Source of the DNA: Acetispira formosa (nom. nud.)
GTDB lineage: Bacteria; Desulfobacterota; Desulfarculia; Adiutricales; Adiutricaceae
Assembly: GCA_023525915.1 (NCBI GenBank)
Contig: CP026657.1
Span: 3,806,001 to 3,870,000, forward strand
Reading direction: 5' to 3'
Length of the DNA: 64,000 bases
How positions within the stretch are numbered: the stretch's first letter is position 1; each line of letters begins with the position of its first letter. A program made the position numbers and the translations under genes. Of the stretch, positions 8,295 through 16,228 are shown piece after piece. The notes beneath the pieces were generated by a model that saw only the letters and a list, made by a program, of their open reading frames with translations, did no database searches and was not told the DNA's origin.

Positions 8295-8542
8295 ATGTCA
8301 CAAACGATGGAAAAAGATGACCGTCCACAGCAGTGGAACGCTCTGACCGCCCAATGGCTTTATGGATATCATGACAGCCTTATTTATGAACTGGTCTCCC
8401 GACTTACCGGCAGCTTAAAAAAGTTGGCTCGAGAAATAAGTATTCACCTGGAGTCCTCATACACCTTTTTTCTTTTGTTGAATTGGAAGAGGTTGTATTG
8501 CTGATGGATGATTTGGTCTATCATTTTCATGAGGGAGGTTAA
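8295..8542 (+). pseudogene. Frameshifted small gene of unknown function in a zone of gene relics
   Basis: The frame from the ATG at 8295 reads QWNALTAQWLYGYHDSLIYEL and then HLESSYTFF. At the T-run near 8466-8474 it passes into another frame that continues sensibly (ELEEVVLLMDDLVYHFHEGG) to a TAA at 8540. One frameshift in a homopolymer therefore explains the break. I do not recognise the protein. Between 7901 and 8840 I see no other convincing gene, only short reading-frame tails (for example an acidic tail ending ENYETPEIPR near 8650 and ending FRITDA near 8780) that look like decayed mobile-element genes. Confidence 0.4.
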
Positions 8543-8840
8543 AGGGTTGACCAGGGTGGCATATGAGCAAATTATCGGAGTGCAACACGACTTTGAAGAA
8601 GCTGATGATGCAATGGATTTCGCTTCAGAAGAGAATTACGAGACGCCTGAAATTCCAAGATAAGACCCCCCAAGAAGAGCAGTGCGCATTGAGCGGCTGT
8701 ACCGGCCCTGCTGAAAGCCATTAAAAATGAGGCCGAAAAGCATGGTATGCCAAAAAAATGCTTCAGGATAACTGATGCCTGATAACCCAATCAGCCATTT
8801 TTTTGAAGAAGCCAAGCCATTGTATACAGAATGCTTCCAT

Positions 8841-8874
8841 AACAAAAGGCCGCCTGTAACAGCGGCCTTTTGTT
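8841..8874 (-). terminator. Rho-independent terminator of the RRM protein gene
   Basis: AACAAAAGGCCGC at 8841-8853 pairs perfectly with 8862-8874 around an 8-nt loop, and the descending arm read on the minus strand ends in TTTTGTT. It lies 22 nt after the stop codon of the gene at 8897-9181. Confidence 0.8.
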
Positions 8875-8896
8875 GAAAAATATTTCCTATCAGAGA

Positions 8897-9181
8897 TTAA
8901 TAGCGGCGACCGCCATAACCCTGATTCCTTTGGGGTTTCGGTTGGGACACATTGACCTTGAGATTGCGGCCATCGCATTCTGAACCGTTCAAAGCGGAAA
9001 TAGCAGTGTTTGCAGCCGTTTCGCTGGACATCTCAACGAAACCGAAGCCGCGTGACTGTCCGGTCTCCCTGTCGGAAATGACATTGGCGGAAATAACTTC
9101 ACCATAGTTGCCGAAGAGGGTGTGTAAATCTGATTGTTCAGTTGAAAAAGAAAGGTTGCCGACGTAAATTGAAACTGTCAT
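8897..9181 (-). CDS. RRM-type RNA-binding protein
   Basis: A 94-residue single RNA recognition motif. RNP2 reads IYVGNLSF near the N terminus and RNP1 reads RGFGFVEM at about residues 44-51. The C-terminal tail is short and rich in Gln, Gly and Arg (NQGYGGRRY). Such one-domain glycine-tailed proteins are common in cyanobacteria and Desulfobacterota and are often cold-induced RNA chaperones. The next intact gene leftwards along the same strand of reading (10742-12229) is a DEAD-box helicase, another typical cold-response gene. GGAG precedes the ATG. The leader from 9182 to about 9320 is non-coding. Confidence 0.93.
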   Translation of the reverse strand: MTVSIYVGNLSFSTEQSDLHTLFGNYGEVISANVISDRETGQSRGFGFVEMSSETAANTAISALNGSECDGRNLKVNVSQPKPQRNQGYGGRRY

Positions 9182-9340
9182 GTGAATAACTCCATGATTA
9201 AAATAGTGGGAAAGTAGATTTGATGAATGGAGCTAAGCACTGGCGAAGGTCAAAACAAAAAATGAAACTGGTCCCGGTTCTGATGAACCTATTGATGACC
9301 ATACTCTTCATTTCCATGTAAGTCAAGGTTTATTTAGAAG

Positions 9341-9516
9341 TCATTTCATAAATACCAAAATTCCCTTTAAAAGAATCGTGGCGCAAGCCAGATGAACGAA
9401 AGCGGCAAAAGTTTGGAAGTCACGATCCCATCGTGTGAAGATTCGTTTATATTTGTTGAGCCAAGCGAAGAAGCGTTCAACTTTACACCTTCTCCGATAG
9501 CGACGCAGTGACCGTC
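9341..9516 (-). pseudogene. C-terminal remnant of an IS5-family transposase
   Basis: Reading the minus strand from 9516 to a TGA at 9341-9343 gives an uninterrupted stretch containing RRRCKVERFFAWLNKYKRI, WDRDFQTFAAFVHLACA and ILLKG. This is the conserved end of IS5-group DDE transposases, including the last catalytic glutamate (VERFFAWL). The rest of the transposase is missing: at about 9517 the sequence passes directly into a conjugative primase relic. The terminal bases TCATTTCATAAATA match the ends of the 135-bp element at 5831-5965. Confidence 0.8.
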
Positions 9517-9601
9517 CATGTTGGCTTGGGTTTTATTTACTGCTTTACCCCGGTTGTTCGAAGCTCCCTTTGTTATGGTTTGGGGTCAAACCTTCCCTGA
9601 A

Positions 9602-10741
9602 TACAGCAGTGACATCGTCACCCTGGACGTTCCCTTTGAAGAAAAGGAGATGGTTAAGGCCCTGGGGTCCACCTGGGATCGGCAGAACAGCACCTGGTGC
9701 GCTCGTCCGGGGGTTGAGTTGACGAAGCTTGGTCGCTGGCTGCCGGCCAATGAGCTGAACCGGCCCAGCTTGGTCGAACCTGACCTGAATGACCGTCTGC
9801 CTTTGGATGCTCCCTACAAACATCGGCAGGACGCCAAGGATTTGGGGGCCTTTTTCGATAATCAAAAAGGAGCGTGGTCACCAGTATCAACAACAAAAAT
9901 TTGACCGAGATCACCAAACGATTTCCGCCCAAGCGTCTGGGAGCCGCTCAGGAGCAGATGGCCGATGTGGCGGGGGTGCCCGAAATAGCCACCGAGCGGG
10001 TGGTTCTGGCGGTTCCTTTTGAGGAAAAGAACCTGGCCAAAGCCGCTGGGGCCAAGTGGGATCGGGACGAAAAAGTCTGGGGGGCAGAGCCAGGTACCGA
10101 CTTGGCCAAGCTGAGCCAATGGATTTCGGAAAGAGAGCCGGAGATGGAAAAAGTTCTGGCAGCTTCCGAAGAATTTTCAAAAGTCCTGAAAGAAGCAGGA
10201 TTCCAAGTGGATGACCTGCCAAAAATGGATGGCAAAATTTATAGGGTTCCGGTTCAGGATGGTAAGTCAAACTCCAAAGACGGAGCCTATAATGCCACCA
10301 TGAACGGCGAGCGACCCAATGGTTGGCTGAAAAATCATAAGTCCGGCGAATACCGTGCCTGGATTTACACAGATCAAGAAATGACCGTGACCGGGAAGGA
10401 AGCCCAACGCGACCAGGAAACCGCCAAATGGCAGGCCAAGGCTGAGAAAGCCGAATTGACGGCCATGGCCAAATGGGAGACCGGTCTTGATGTGGTCCAG
10501 GAATTCGCCGCACAGATCGACGGCCAGGTGCCCACCACTGATCTTCTGAAAAATCCTTTTCTGGAGGTGGCCGGTATCAATGCCGTGGGTGGAGTGCGCC
10601 GCGACGACGACGGTAACCTCATGGTGCCTGGCGTCAATATTGAGGGGTTGCCTCCAGACCGTTCAGACCATTGCCACCAACGGTGAAATATACTTTGAGA
10701 AAGGCTGCAACCGGGTCGGGGCCATGTGCGTCATTGACGGT
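9602..10741 (+). pseudogene. Decayed plasmid/ICE DNA primase (TraC-like, DUF5710 repeats)
   Basis: Three frames must be joined to read this gene. From about 9602 there are repeated DUF5710 units (LDVPFEEKEMVKALGSTWDR; LAVPFEEKNLAKAAGAKWDR) typical of conjugative primases. A frameshift lies near 9875-9885, after DNQKGAWS. The second frame continues through GKIYRVPVQDG, GAYNATMNGERPNGW and NPFLEVAGINAVGGVR. A second frameshift near 10648-10655 is needed to reach QTVQTIATNGEIYFEKGC. The gene is then cut at the 3' end of the DEAD-box helicase gene, losing its toprim/helicase part. The 5' side abuts the IS5 remnant. It marks an old conjugative element. Confidence 0.78.
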
Positions 10742-12229
10742 TTAAGCAGCGCTGAAGCGGCGGCCCTTGGGCTTAGCTCCTGCCTTGGGGCCTTTCCCTT
10801 TAAAAGCCCGTGGAGAATCAAAGGGGGATTTTTTACTTTTAGAAGAATTCACCGAACGTTTTTTAGCTTTCTCTGGGGCGTGCGAAAAAATAAAATCGGC
10901 TTTAAAGGACTCCTGTTGTTCGGCGCTATTAGTTTCCTGGGCATTCTCGCGGCTCATGAGCATTTTTAAAAGCGCCGCTGAAATATCCGCCTGGCTGAAA
11001 CCTTGGGCTTCCCAATTTTCAACAATGCGGGCTTGAGCTTTTAGTGCACCGGCATCAATTGTAGATTTAACATCCCCTAAAATTTTATCAGTCTGCATTT
11101 TAAGAACGTCCGCCATAGAAGGGATGCGTTCCTCCTGGATTTTGGCTTTGGTGTAGTTCATTATGTCGCGCAGTTTATATTGCTCCCGGCTGGTGACAAA
11201 GCTGTAAGAAACCCCTGAGCGCCCGGCCCTTCCCGTGCGGCCAATGCGGTGAACGTATGTACCTGCGTCTAGGGGCAGATCATAGTTGATGACCATGTCG
11301 ATGTCTTCCACATCAAGCCCGCGTGAGGCCACATCGGTAGCGGCTAAAATATCAATGCCGCCGCTGCGGAAACGCCTCATAACCTGGTCGCGTTGTTTTT
11401 GATCAAGGCCACCATGCAAGGCATCGGCCTGATAGCCACGGGATTTCAATCGGTGGTTCATTTCATCCACCGCATTTTTGGTCGTGCAAAACACCAGACC
11501 CTTGCGGAAGCTTTTAGCATCAATCACCCGGCAAAGAGCATTCATCTTTTGCTGCTCACGCACCAGATAATACACCTGATCAATAGCCGCGACGGTCATC
11601 ATATCTTTAATTTTTATTCGCTCCGGCTCTCTGAGATATTTTTCCGTCAGTTTCATCATGGCTGGAGCCATAGTCGCGGAAAAGAATACTTTCTGGGCAT
11701 CCTTATTAATGGTGCTTAAAATAGCTTCCAAGTCATCGCGGAAACCCATATTCAACATTTCATCGGCTTCATCCAAAATCAGCATGGAAACATTTTTCAG
11801 ATTGATGCTGCCGCGTTTGATATGATCCAGCACCCGGCCAGGAGTTCCCACGATTATTTGCGGTTTCTTTTTCAACATGCGAAGCTGAATATCGATGTCC
11901 TGGCCGCCGTAAACAGAAAGAATAAGTGCGCCAGGCTTTGCCGCCGCCACTTTTTTTAATTCCCCGGAAACCTGGACAGCCAGCTCTCGGGTGGGACATA
12001 AAACTATAGCTTGAATGCATTCACTATCAGCGTCGATAGCTTCAATGGCGGGGATACCGAAAGCTAAGGTTTTGCCGGTACCGGTCTGGGCTTGGCCCAA
12101 AACGTCACTACCCGCCATAATCAAGGGAATACCCTGAGCCTGGATGGGGGTGGCCGTTTTAAAACCCATGCCGTTAATGGCGCTTAAAATTTCGGGGGAA
12201 AGGTCTAGGCAGTCGAAGTGAATGGTCAT
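10742..12229 (-). CDS. DEAD-box ATP-dependent RNA helicase
   Basis: A 495-residue helicase with all motifs in order: the Q motif around FKTATPIQAQGIP, motif I AQTGTGKT, Ia PTRELAVQ, GTPGRVLDH, motif II DEAD, motif III SAT, motif IV region GLVFCTTKNAV, motif V ATDVASRGLDVED and motif VI HRIGRTGRAGRSG. The C-terminal 120 residues are variable, ending in a Lys/Arg/Ser-rich tail (KKRSVNSSKSKKS; KPKGRRFSAA) for RNA contact. It unwinds RNA in ribosome assembly or mRNA decay. Closest to the DeaD/RhlE/CsdA group; I do not assign a symbol. AAGGA precedes the ATG. Its 3' end forms the junction with the truncated primase relic. Confidence 0.95.
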   Translation of the reverse strand: MTIHFDCLDLSPEILSAINGMGFKTATPIQAQGIPLIMAGSDVLGQAQTGTGKTLAFGIPAIEAIDADSECIQAIVLCPTRELAVQVSGELKKVAAAKPGALILSVYGGQDIDIQLRMLKKKPQIIVGTPGRVLDHIKRGSINLKNVSMLILDEADEMLNMGFRDDLEAILSTINKDAQKVFFSATMAPAMMKLTEKYLREPERIKIKDMMTVAAIDQVYYLVREQQKMNALCRVIDAKSFRKGLVFCTTKNAVDEMNHRLKSRGYQADALHGGLDQKQRDQVMRRFRSGGIDILAATDVASRGLDVEDIDMVINYDLPLDAGTYVHRIGRTGRAGRSGVSYSFVTSREQYKLRDIMNYTKAKIQEERIPSMADVLKMQTDKILGDVKSTIDAGALKAQARIVENWEAQGFSQADISAALLKMLMSRENAQETNSAEQQESFKADFIFSHAPEKAKKRSVNSSKSKKSPFDSPRAFKGKGPKAGAKPKGRRFSAA

Positions 12230-12797
12230 GTAAAATAGTTCCTTAATTGTGGTGGGCGAGTATATCTAGGCGGTTGACGCTTCCTACCCGGCGATCTTTT
12301 AAGGAAATGCTATTAGGATGCTTCAATCAGGCGTTCATCAATGAGCTGGCACTTTAAACGCGAATATTTATAGATATAAGGCTGATAAAAAAGTAACCGG
12401 GAAACAATCACCAAGCTGTTCTCCGGCAAATCACATAGCCTAGGCTACTGATTTATTTGGCGTCCCCGAGAGTATTTGAAACCCTGTCGCTGGCATGAAA
12501 TACTTGGGACTAACGCCGCGAAACAATATATTTCAGCTTGTTGCCGGCACTTCAAGAAGTACAGGAATGACTGAAGAGCGTGTAAATCTGTAAATATAAT
12601 AACCCCGACCATCGAGATAACGGTCGAGGTTATCGAATAGATCCATAAATACCTGCGAAATGTACCAGAACTCAGTTCGAATGTCAAGGGGGCCAGGGCC
12701 TACGCATCTAAAGTGAGCAGAACGAGTAAGAAGTCAGGTTTAGCAATAGCGTTGCGCATTTTCCTGGCCAACCGAGGGTGTAAAATAGATTGTGTAA
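12230..12797. other. Non-coding gap upstream of the helicase gene
   Basis: About 570 bp without a convincing gene. The part nearest 12230 is the helicase leader and promoter region. An imperfect hairpin (ATAACCCCGACC at 12599-12610 with 12622-12633, one mismatch) is visible but has no T-run. No tRNA or known RNA gene was recognised. Short open frames here lack ribosome binding sites and protein-like composition. Confidence 0.4.
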
Positions 12798-12980
12798 ATG
12801 GGAATGAAGGAGTATAAGACTCGTCATACCGGGTTGACTTGGATGATCGCCCACGGTGCGCCGGTGAAGCTGGTTCAGGAGATAGCCGGGCATGTGGATA
12901 TCAAAACTACTTTAGGCTATGCAAAGACTTTTGCCGGTGGGGCCTATGATACCCTGGCCAGGGCATTTAAGTTCGAATAG
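12798..12980 (+). pseudogene. C-terminal stub of a tyrosine recombinase (integrase)
   Basis: The 60 codons read RHTGLTWMIAHGAPVKLVQ and GHVDIKTTLGYAKT, the HxxR-box region and the H...Y active-site end of phage-type integrases. The first catalytic arginine and the whole N-terminal region are absent, and a TAA stop lies immediately before the first ATG. It lies about 100 bp outside the leftmost tRNA-derived repeat (13084), so it is probably what remains of an earlier element at this same tRNA-Thr site. Confidence 0.8.
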
Positions 12981-13033
12981 TTTCGCATAGTGGCACACGC
13001 GCACAATTGTGCGGAAATCGGCTTGTAAGTGAA

Positions 13034-13079
13034 AAAAGCGAAGGGGCTACTCTTTCGAGTAACCTCTTGTTTTCGCTTT
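13034..13079 (-). terminator. Terminator next to the leftmost tRNA-Thr repeat
   Basis: An imperfect stem-loop, AAAAGCGAA...TTCGCTTTT outer arms with an inner CTACTC/GAGTAA part, sits 5 nt from the repeat at 13084. Its position relative to the tRNA 3' end is the same as that of the terminators at 19532-19568 and 36251-36286. It was probably the original terminator of the chromosomal tRNA-Thr gene. Confidence 0.55.
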
Positions 13080-13083
13080 TAAA

Positions 13084-13133
13084 AACTGGAGCCGGCGATG
13101 GGAATTGAACCCGCGACCTGCTGATTACGAATC
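13084..13133 (-). repeat. attachment-site repeat 1 (50 bp, 3' half of tRNA-Thr); left end of island A
   Basis: Identical over 50 bp to 19571-19620 and to 36290-36339, the last of which is the 3' half of an intact tRNA-Thr gene. It begins with the TGGAG complement of the tRNA 3' end and stops in the anticodon loop. It lacks the tRNA 5' half and is therefore not a gene. It is the tRNA-distal boundary of the tandem islands. Confidence 0.92.
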
Positions 13134-13240
13134 TCTATTCGAGCTGAATAGAATCAAGTAGTTATGGTTATATTTCTTTAAAAATCAATCTGTTGGCGAT
13201 TCATGGATATTCATGAAAAGTCGCTTTTTCTCAACTCCAG

Positions 13241-13259
13241 TGGAGCAGATTTGGAGCAA
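13241..13259 (+). repeat. Arm-type integrase-binding repeat, left end of island A
   Basis: Matches 19498-19516 at 18 of 19 positions in the same orientation. Both contain TGGAGC units about 10 nt apart, one helical turn, as expected for integrase arm sites. The right copy lies in the integrase promoter. Confidence 0.6.
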
Positions 13260-13348
13260 AAATTATGTACTGATGATTATCATTCATCAGTTCTGATGTG
13301 CCCCGATTATTCATAAATACCTACTAAATGTCAACATGGTCATTCCCT

Positions 13349-13672
13349 TCAATTCAGAGAAATAGCCTCAAGTCCCTTAGTTTTGACGATGGCTAAGAGC
13401 ATCAGTGCAGGGCCGCCAGGCTTCTTGATTCCCCGTTCCCAATCAGATACCAAATTTTTGGAGACATTCAGATAGTGGGCGAAGACTGTCTGAGAAAGGT
13501 GTTCTTTCTCTCTGATCGCTTTGATCTCTTGCGGACTTAATTCATCTACGGGAACTAGGCATGAAGCATCAAAGCGGCGCATGGTAACTTTATCAACGGC
13601 CCCGATATTGAATAAATCCTCAATCACGGTGTGGACGGATTCGCTGGCGTCACTTTTATATTTCTTGCTCAT
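13349..13672 (-). CDS. XRE-family antitoxin of a RelE-type toxin/antitoxin pair
   Basis: A 107-residue protein with a helix-turn-helix at about residues 50-90: LSPQEIKAIREKEHLSQTVFAHYLNVSKNLVSDWERG. This is the NadS/HigA-like antitoxin type that also represses its own operon. It is the second gene of the pair, 5 nt after the toxin stop. I start it at the ATG at 13672, which has GGAG 9 nt upstream; a GTG at 13681 is possible. The final segment (PALMLLAIVKTKGLEAISLN) matches the usual end of these antitoxins. It would bind and neutralise the RelE-type toxin encoded upstream, helping to retain island A. Confidence 0.88.
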   Translation of the reverse strand: MSKKYKSDASESVHTVIEDLFNIGAVDKVTMRRFDASCLVPVDELSPQEIKAIREKEHLSQTVFAHYLNVSKNLVSDWERGIKKPGGPALMLLAIVKTKGLEAISLN

Positions 13673-13677
13673 GATTT

Positions 13678-14046
13678 TCACTCCGTTATTTCCCTCAAAG
13701 CCCCGGTTTCGATGGCTGCTTTGAGATCGGCTTCCGGCAGATTGAATAGAATTTTGGCCAAATCTTTAAAATCATGCAGCTCTTCAACTGAGATGTTATC
13801 CTGGCTTGATTTTGCAAAGCCGTGGACGAAAAATAAACGTTCACCTTCTTTGAAGCAGATTATGACTCTGAATCCACCAGATTTGCCTTGACCTTGCCGA
13901 GCAACTCGCTTTTTAATGATTCCGCCGCCGAGGCTGGCATCAATCAGGCCGTTTTCCACTTCGATGGCAGTTTTAAGCAGTTCCCGGTCAGTAATCTCTT
14001 TTTTTCGGCTAAATTGTGTAAAAGATTTGGTTTTGAAAATTTTCAT
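13678..14046 (-). CDS. RelE-family toxin (PF06296 type)
   Basis: A 122-residue protein with the signature of this toxin family: IEVENGLIDASLGGGIIKKRVAR, GQGKSGGFRVIICFKEG, RLFFVHGFAKSSQDNIS and a final helix EADLKAAIETG. RelE-type toxins cleave mRNA on the ribosome; activity here is inferred. The GGGIIKKRV block and the basic-aromatic FVHGFAKS segment are intact, so it is probably functional. Toxin precedes antitoxin, as in HigBA-like operons. The ATG at 14046 is preceded by GGATGG; another in-frame ATG 12 nt upstream has no site. Its position near the left edge of island A suggests a maintenance role. Confidence 0.9.
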   Translation of the reverse strand: MKIFKTKSFTQFSRKKEITDRELLKTAIEVENGLIDASLGGGIIKKRVARQGQGKSGGFRVIICFKEGERLFFVHGFAKSSQDNISVEELHDFKDLAKILFNLPEADLKAAIETGALREITE

Positions 14047-14213
14047 TGAGCCATCCAATGGAAAACGTCACACTATGTATGTTAAATTTAACTCAGATAA
14101 TATTAGATGTCAAGATGCTATGAGGCTGTTTAGCTTTTACAGAAACTCGCGCTTGACTTGACACAAGGCAAGCTGTGAAAATAGATGCTCAATGATCAGT
14201 GCTTGCTTATTGG

Positions 14214-14737
14214 TTAAAAATCAGCGTTAATTTCAGGTATATCCTCGTAACGTTTTATACGGTAGTACTGAAGGACTTGGCGTACGGCTGGCTCAACATC
14301 TCCGATAGCCTCGTCTGTAAAAATATTGCTCTCTATTATTGGCTTCGCTTGCCGCTTCTGTTGCGGTGTAAGTGCCGCATACTCACTACGCCATTGAGCG
14401 GTCATGTCTCCATATTTTTCGAGAACTTCTGCAGTCAGTTTGTCGTTTTTCTTGCCCCCGTTTGCTAAATAGCGTTCATATGCTTCGCGGTCATATTTGT
14501 ATCGCTCTATGATGAATGCTTCCGGCATAAGGAGTATTTCGTGAAATTGCTTTAAATTTCTACCGAATGCCGCATTAAAAAAATTCTTGCCACGTCCAAT
14601 TTTTCCGTGCGTCGAATTCAGTACGGCTTGAATTGCACGTATAAACTTCCGGTTCCACGCTTTACCCGTGAAGTTCCTATTATCAAAATACGCAGGGTCA
14701 TCAATTGGGTGATAATAAGAGCTGGCGTACTGAGGTA
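14214..14737 (-). pseudogene. 5'-truncated gene of unknown function
   Basis: An open frame of 173 codons runs from a stop at about 14740 to the stop at 14214. It has no start codon before MPEAFIIERYKYDREAY at residue 71, yet the upstream part (HPIDDPAYFDNRNFTGKAWNR and GKIGRGKNFFNAAFG) looks like real protein and would be lost if that ATG were used. I read it as the C-terminal part of a longer protein whose 5' end was replaced by a TraK-side sequence. The composition is rich in Lys, Tyr and Glu with no membrane segment. I do not recognise the family. GC content is lower than in the backbone, as elsewhere in the island. Confidence 0.5.
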
Positions 14738-14740
14738 ATT

Positions 14741-14878
14741 TTTAGATGGTTACCAGGCTGTGCAAAAAAAGGTGCTGGTGTCCCGCGAAAGTAAGGCTGG
14801 CAACAAGCAAAAACGCCGCAAAAAAACCAAACCAGACTCCGGTTCTCCGCAAAACCATGAGGTGGCAACTGATGCCTA
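14741..14878 (+). pseudogene. C-terminal tail of a lost conjugation gene upstream of traK
   Basis: A frame without start codon reads DGYQAVQKKVLVSRESKAG then a Lys/Arg-rich stretch and ends EVATDA at a TAA overlapping the traK start by 7 nt. The stop/start overlap shows it was once translationally coupled to traK. It is truncated on its 5' side at the junction with the unknown gene at 14214-14737. Identity is uncertain. Confidence 0.35.
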
Positions 14879-15186
14879 AATCATCAAATAAAAAAGGAGA
14901 ATACACCGGCCGAGTTCAATATCGGGCGGTCCAGGAAGAAGTTGAACAAATGCTGGCTACGGGCCGCCGCGCCTTGCCTATTTATAAGGATTTGGTGGCC
15001 GCCGGAAAACTAAATATCAGCTACTCCACCTTCTGTGATTACGTTCGAGGAAACGGCGAACGCAAGCATGCCAAAAAGAAGAAAGCGGGAGCTTTGGCCC
15101 TGCCGAAAAAAAGGGAGACCCAAACCAAAATAGGCAAGGACACCCCTTTTTTCGTGGAGAGATTACCGCTTGAGGAGCTGATCTGA
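14872..15186 (+). CDS. traK: TraK-like oriT-binding protein
   Basis: A 104-residue basic protein. The N-terminal half reads YRAVQEEVEQMLATGRRALPIYKDLVAAGKLNISYSTFCDYV, the TraK-family pattern in which a short linker and helix-turn-helix domain binds near the transfer origin of RP4-type plasmids. The middle is Lys-rich (KKKKAG). I chose the ATG at 14872, with GAGGTGG 7 nt upstream, where family similarity begins. TraJ follows 250 bp downstream with an oriT-like region between. No relaxase gene remains nearby, so function would depend on a relaxase supplied in trans. The symbol is by family resemblance only. Confidence 0.78.
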   Translation: MPKSSNKKGEYTGRVQYRAVQEEVEQMLATGRRALPIYKDLVAAGKLNISYSTFCDYVRGNGERKHAKKKKAGALALPKKRETQTKIGKDTPFFVERLPLEELI

Positions 15187-15323
15187 GGTGGGCCAAATTT
15201 GGCCGATTTTTCGATCATTGCGTAATTTTTGAATAACCTTGGCGGATTTTTCAAATAAACGCCCATTTCGCGCAAATTCATCGATATTGGTACATTGCGC
15301 TGAAAATGTCACTAAAACTATTT

Positions 15324-15410
15324 GGCTGGACAGAGGAAGCAGGCCTACTGCCGCAGGCCTCTTCCTGTCCAGCCCGCCTCAGGGGCGGGTGCGCTTATTC
15401 GCCCTGCGGG
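15324..15410. other. Putative origin of transfer (oriT) between traK and traJ
   Basis: A long imperfect inverted repeat (GGCTGGACAG... at 15324-15374 with CTGTCCAGCC) is followed by a GCCCGCC/GGCGGGT hairpin and TTATTCGCCCTGCGG at 15396-15410. In RP4 the same order, inverted repeat then a CCTG nick region, lies between traK and traJ. The nick would be predicted after the CCTG at about 15406. The resemblance to the RP4 nick region is partial, so the exact site is tentative. Confidence 0.55.
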
Positions 15411-15438
15411 CTCAACGCTGATTATAGAAAGGTAAAGC

Positions 15439-15774
15439 ATGTCGTGTACGAATAGGAAAACCGTGAAGTCATATCTGACTCGGGAGGAACATGAGACGAT
15501 CTCAAAAATGGATGCGATGGCCGGTATCTCCGTCTCAAGTTTTGTGAGGAAGGTCAGCCTCGGACATGAGGTCAAAACTTTTGAACATGAGCATTTTAAA
15601 TTGGAGTTGATTAAGACCAGGGCCGACCTGGGGAGAGTCGGAGGTCTGTTGAAAGCCGCTCTCGGTCTTAGCGGCCAGGAAAACGAGTTGAGTGTTCCCG
15701 AAATTCGCGGCCTGATGAGCGAGATAAGCCAACTCCAGCGCAAGCGTCATTTAACAGTCCTTCAATTGAGGTGA
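15439..15774 (+). CDS. traJ: TraJ/MobC-type relaxosome accessory protein
   Basis: A 111-residue protein. It opens with a ribbon-helix-helix-like DNA-binding region (KTVKSYLTREEHETISKMDAMAGISVSSFVRKVSLGHEV) and continues with LIKTRADLGRVGGLLKAALGL, the conserved C-terminal helix of RP4 TraJ and MobC proteins that bind oriT and load the relaxase. A GAAAGG site precedes the ATG. In RP4 the relaxase gene traI follows directly; here it is absent and an XRE regulator follows instead. A relaxase tail survives in island B (24013-24753), but whether the two belonged together is unknown. The symbol reflects family resemblance only. Confidence 0.8.
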   Translation: MSCTNRKTVKSYLTREEHETISKMDAMAGISVSSFVRKVSLGHEVKTFEHEHFKLELIKTRADLGRVGGLLKAALGLSGQENELSVPEIRGLMSEISQLQRKRHLTVLQLR

Positions 15775-15827
15775 TTATTCAGCCAAAATAATGACGAACA
15801 AAATTACAGAGTATTTGATCAAGTTAT

Positions 15828-15850
15828 ATTTAGGACTATTGGTCCTAAAT
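15828..15850. promoter_or_regulatory. Operator-like palindrome upstream of the XRE regulator
   Basis: ATTTAGGAC at 15828-15836 is repeated exactly in reverse complement at 15842-15850 with a 5-nt spacer. It lies 50 nt upstream of the XRE gene start at 15899. A further half-site-like TACGTCCTA follows at about 15864. The arrangement suggests autorepression. Confidence 0.55.
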
Positions 15851-15898
15851 GTCAATAGTACGATACGTCCTACCGTAAAATGAATTCGAGGTGATAAT

Positions 15899-16126
15899 AT
15901 GCGGCTTCGAATTCGAGATATGCGAGAAGACCGGGACCTGAGACAACAGCAAATAGCTGATTATCTTAACTGTGATCAATCACTTTACTCAAAATATGAG
16001 CGTGGTGAACGTGAGGTGCCTTTGATTATCATCGTGATGTTAGCTGAGTATTATAAGACCAGTGTTGATTACCTGGTCGGGCTAACAGATGTAGATAAAC
16101 CCTACCCACGCGCATTGAATCGGTAA
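15899..16126 (+). CDS. Small XRE-family transcriptional regulator
   Basis: A 75-residue single-domain helix-turn-helix protein: MREDRDLRQQQIADYLNCDQSLYSKYERGEREVPL, followed by the typical LAEYYKTSVDYLVGLTD helix. These small Cro/CI-like proteins usually repress promoters of mobile-element genes. AGGTGA stands just upstream of the ATG. The perfect palindrome at 15828-15850 is the obvious candidate operator. It lies between traJ and an inactivated HTH gene and may control the downstream restriction gene at 16524, whose product could harm the host if overproduced; that control is inferred. Confidence 0.9.
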   Translation: MRLRIRDMREDRDLRQQQIADYLNCDQSLYSKYERGEREVPLIIIVMLAEYYKTSVDYLVGLTDVDKPYPRALNR

Positions 16127-16228
16127 AGACGTCTTTTGTCTTTATTATACAGTCATGGAATTTATTCCGTCAATGAAATAATTCAGTCACGGGATTTTAT
16201 CGAGATTTAAGCATGATAAATTACTCAA

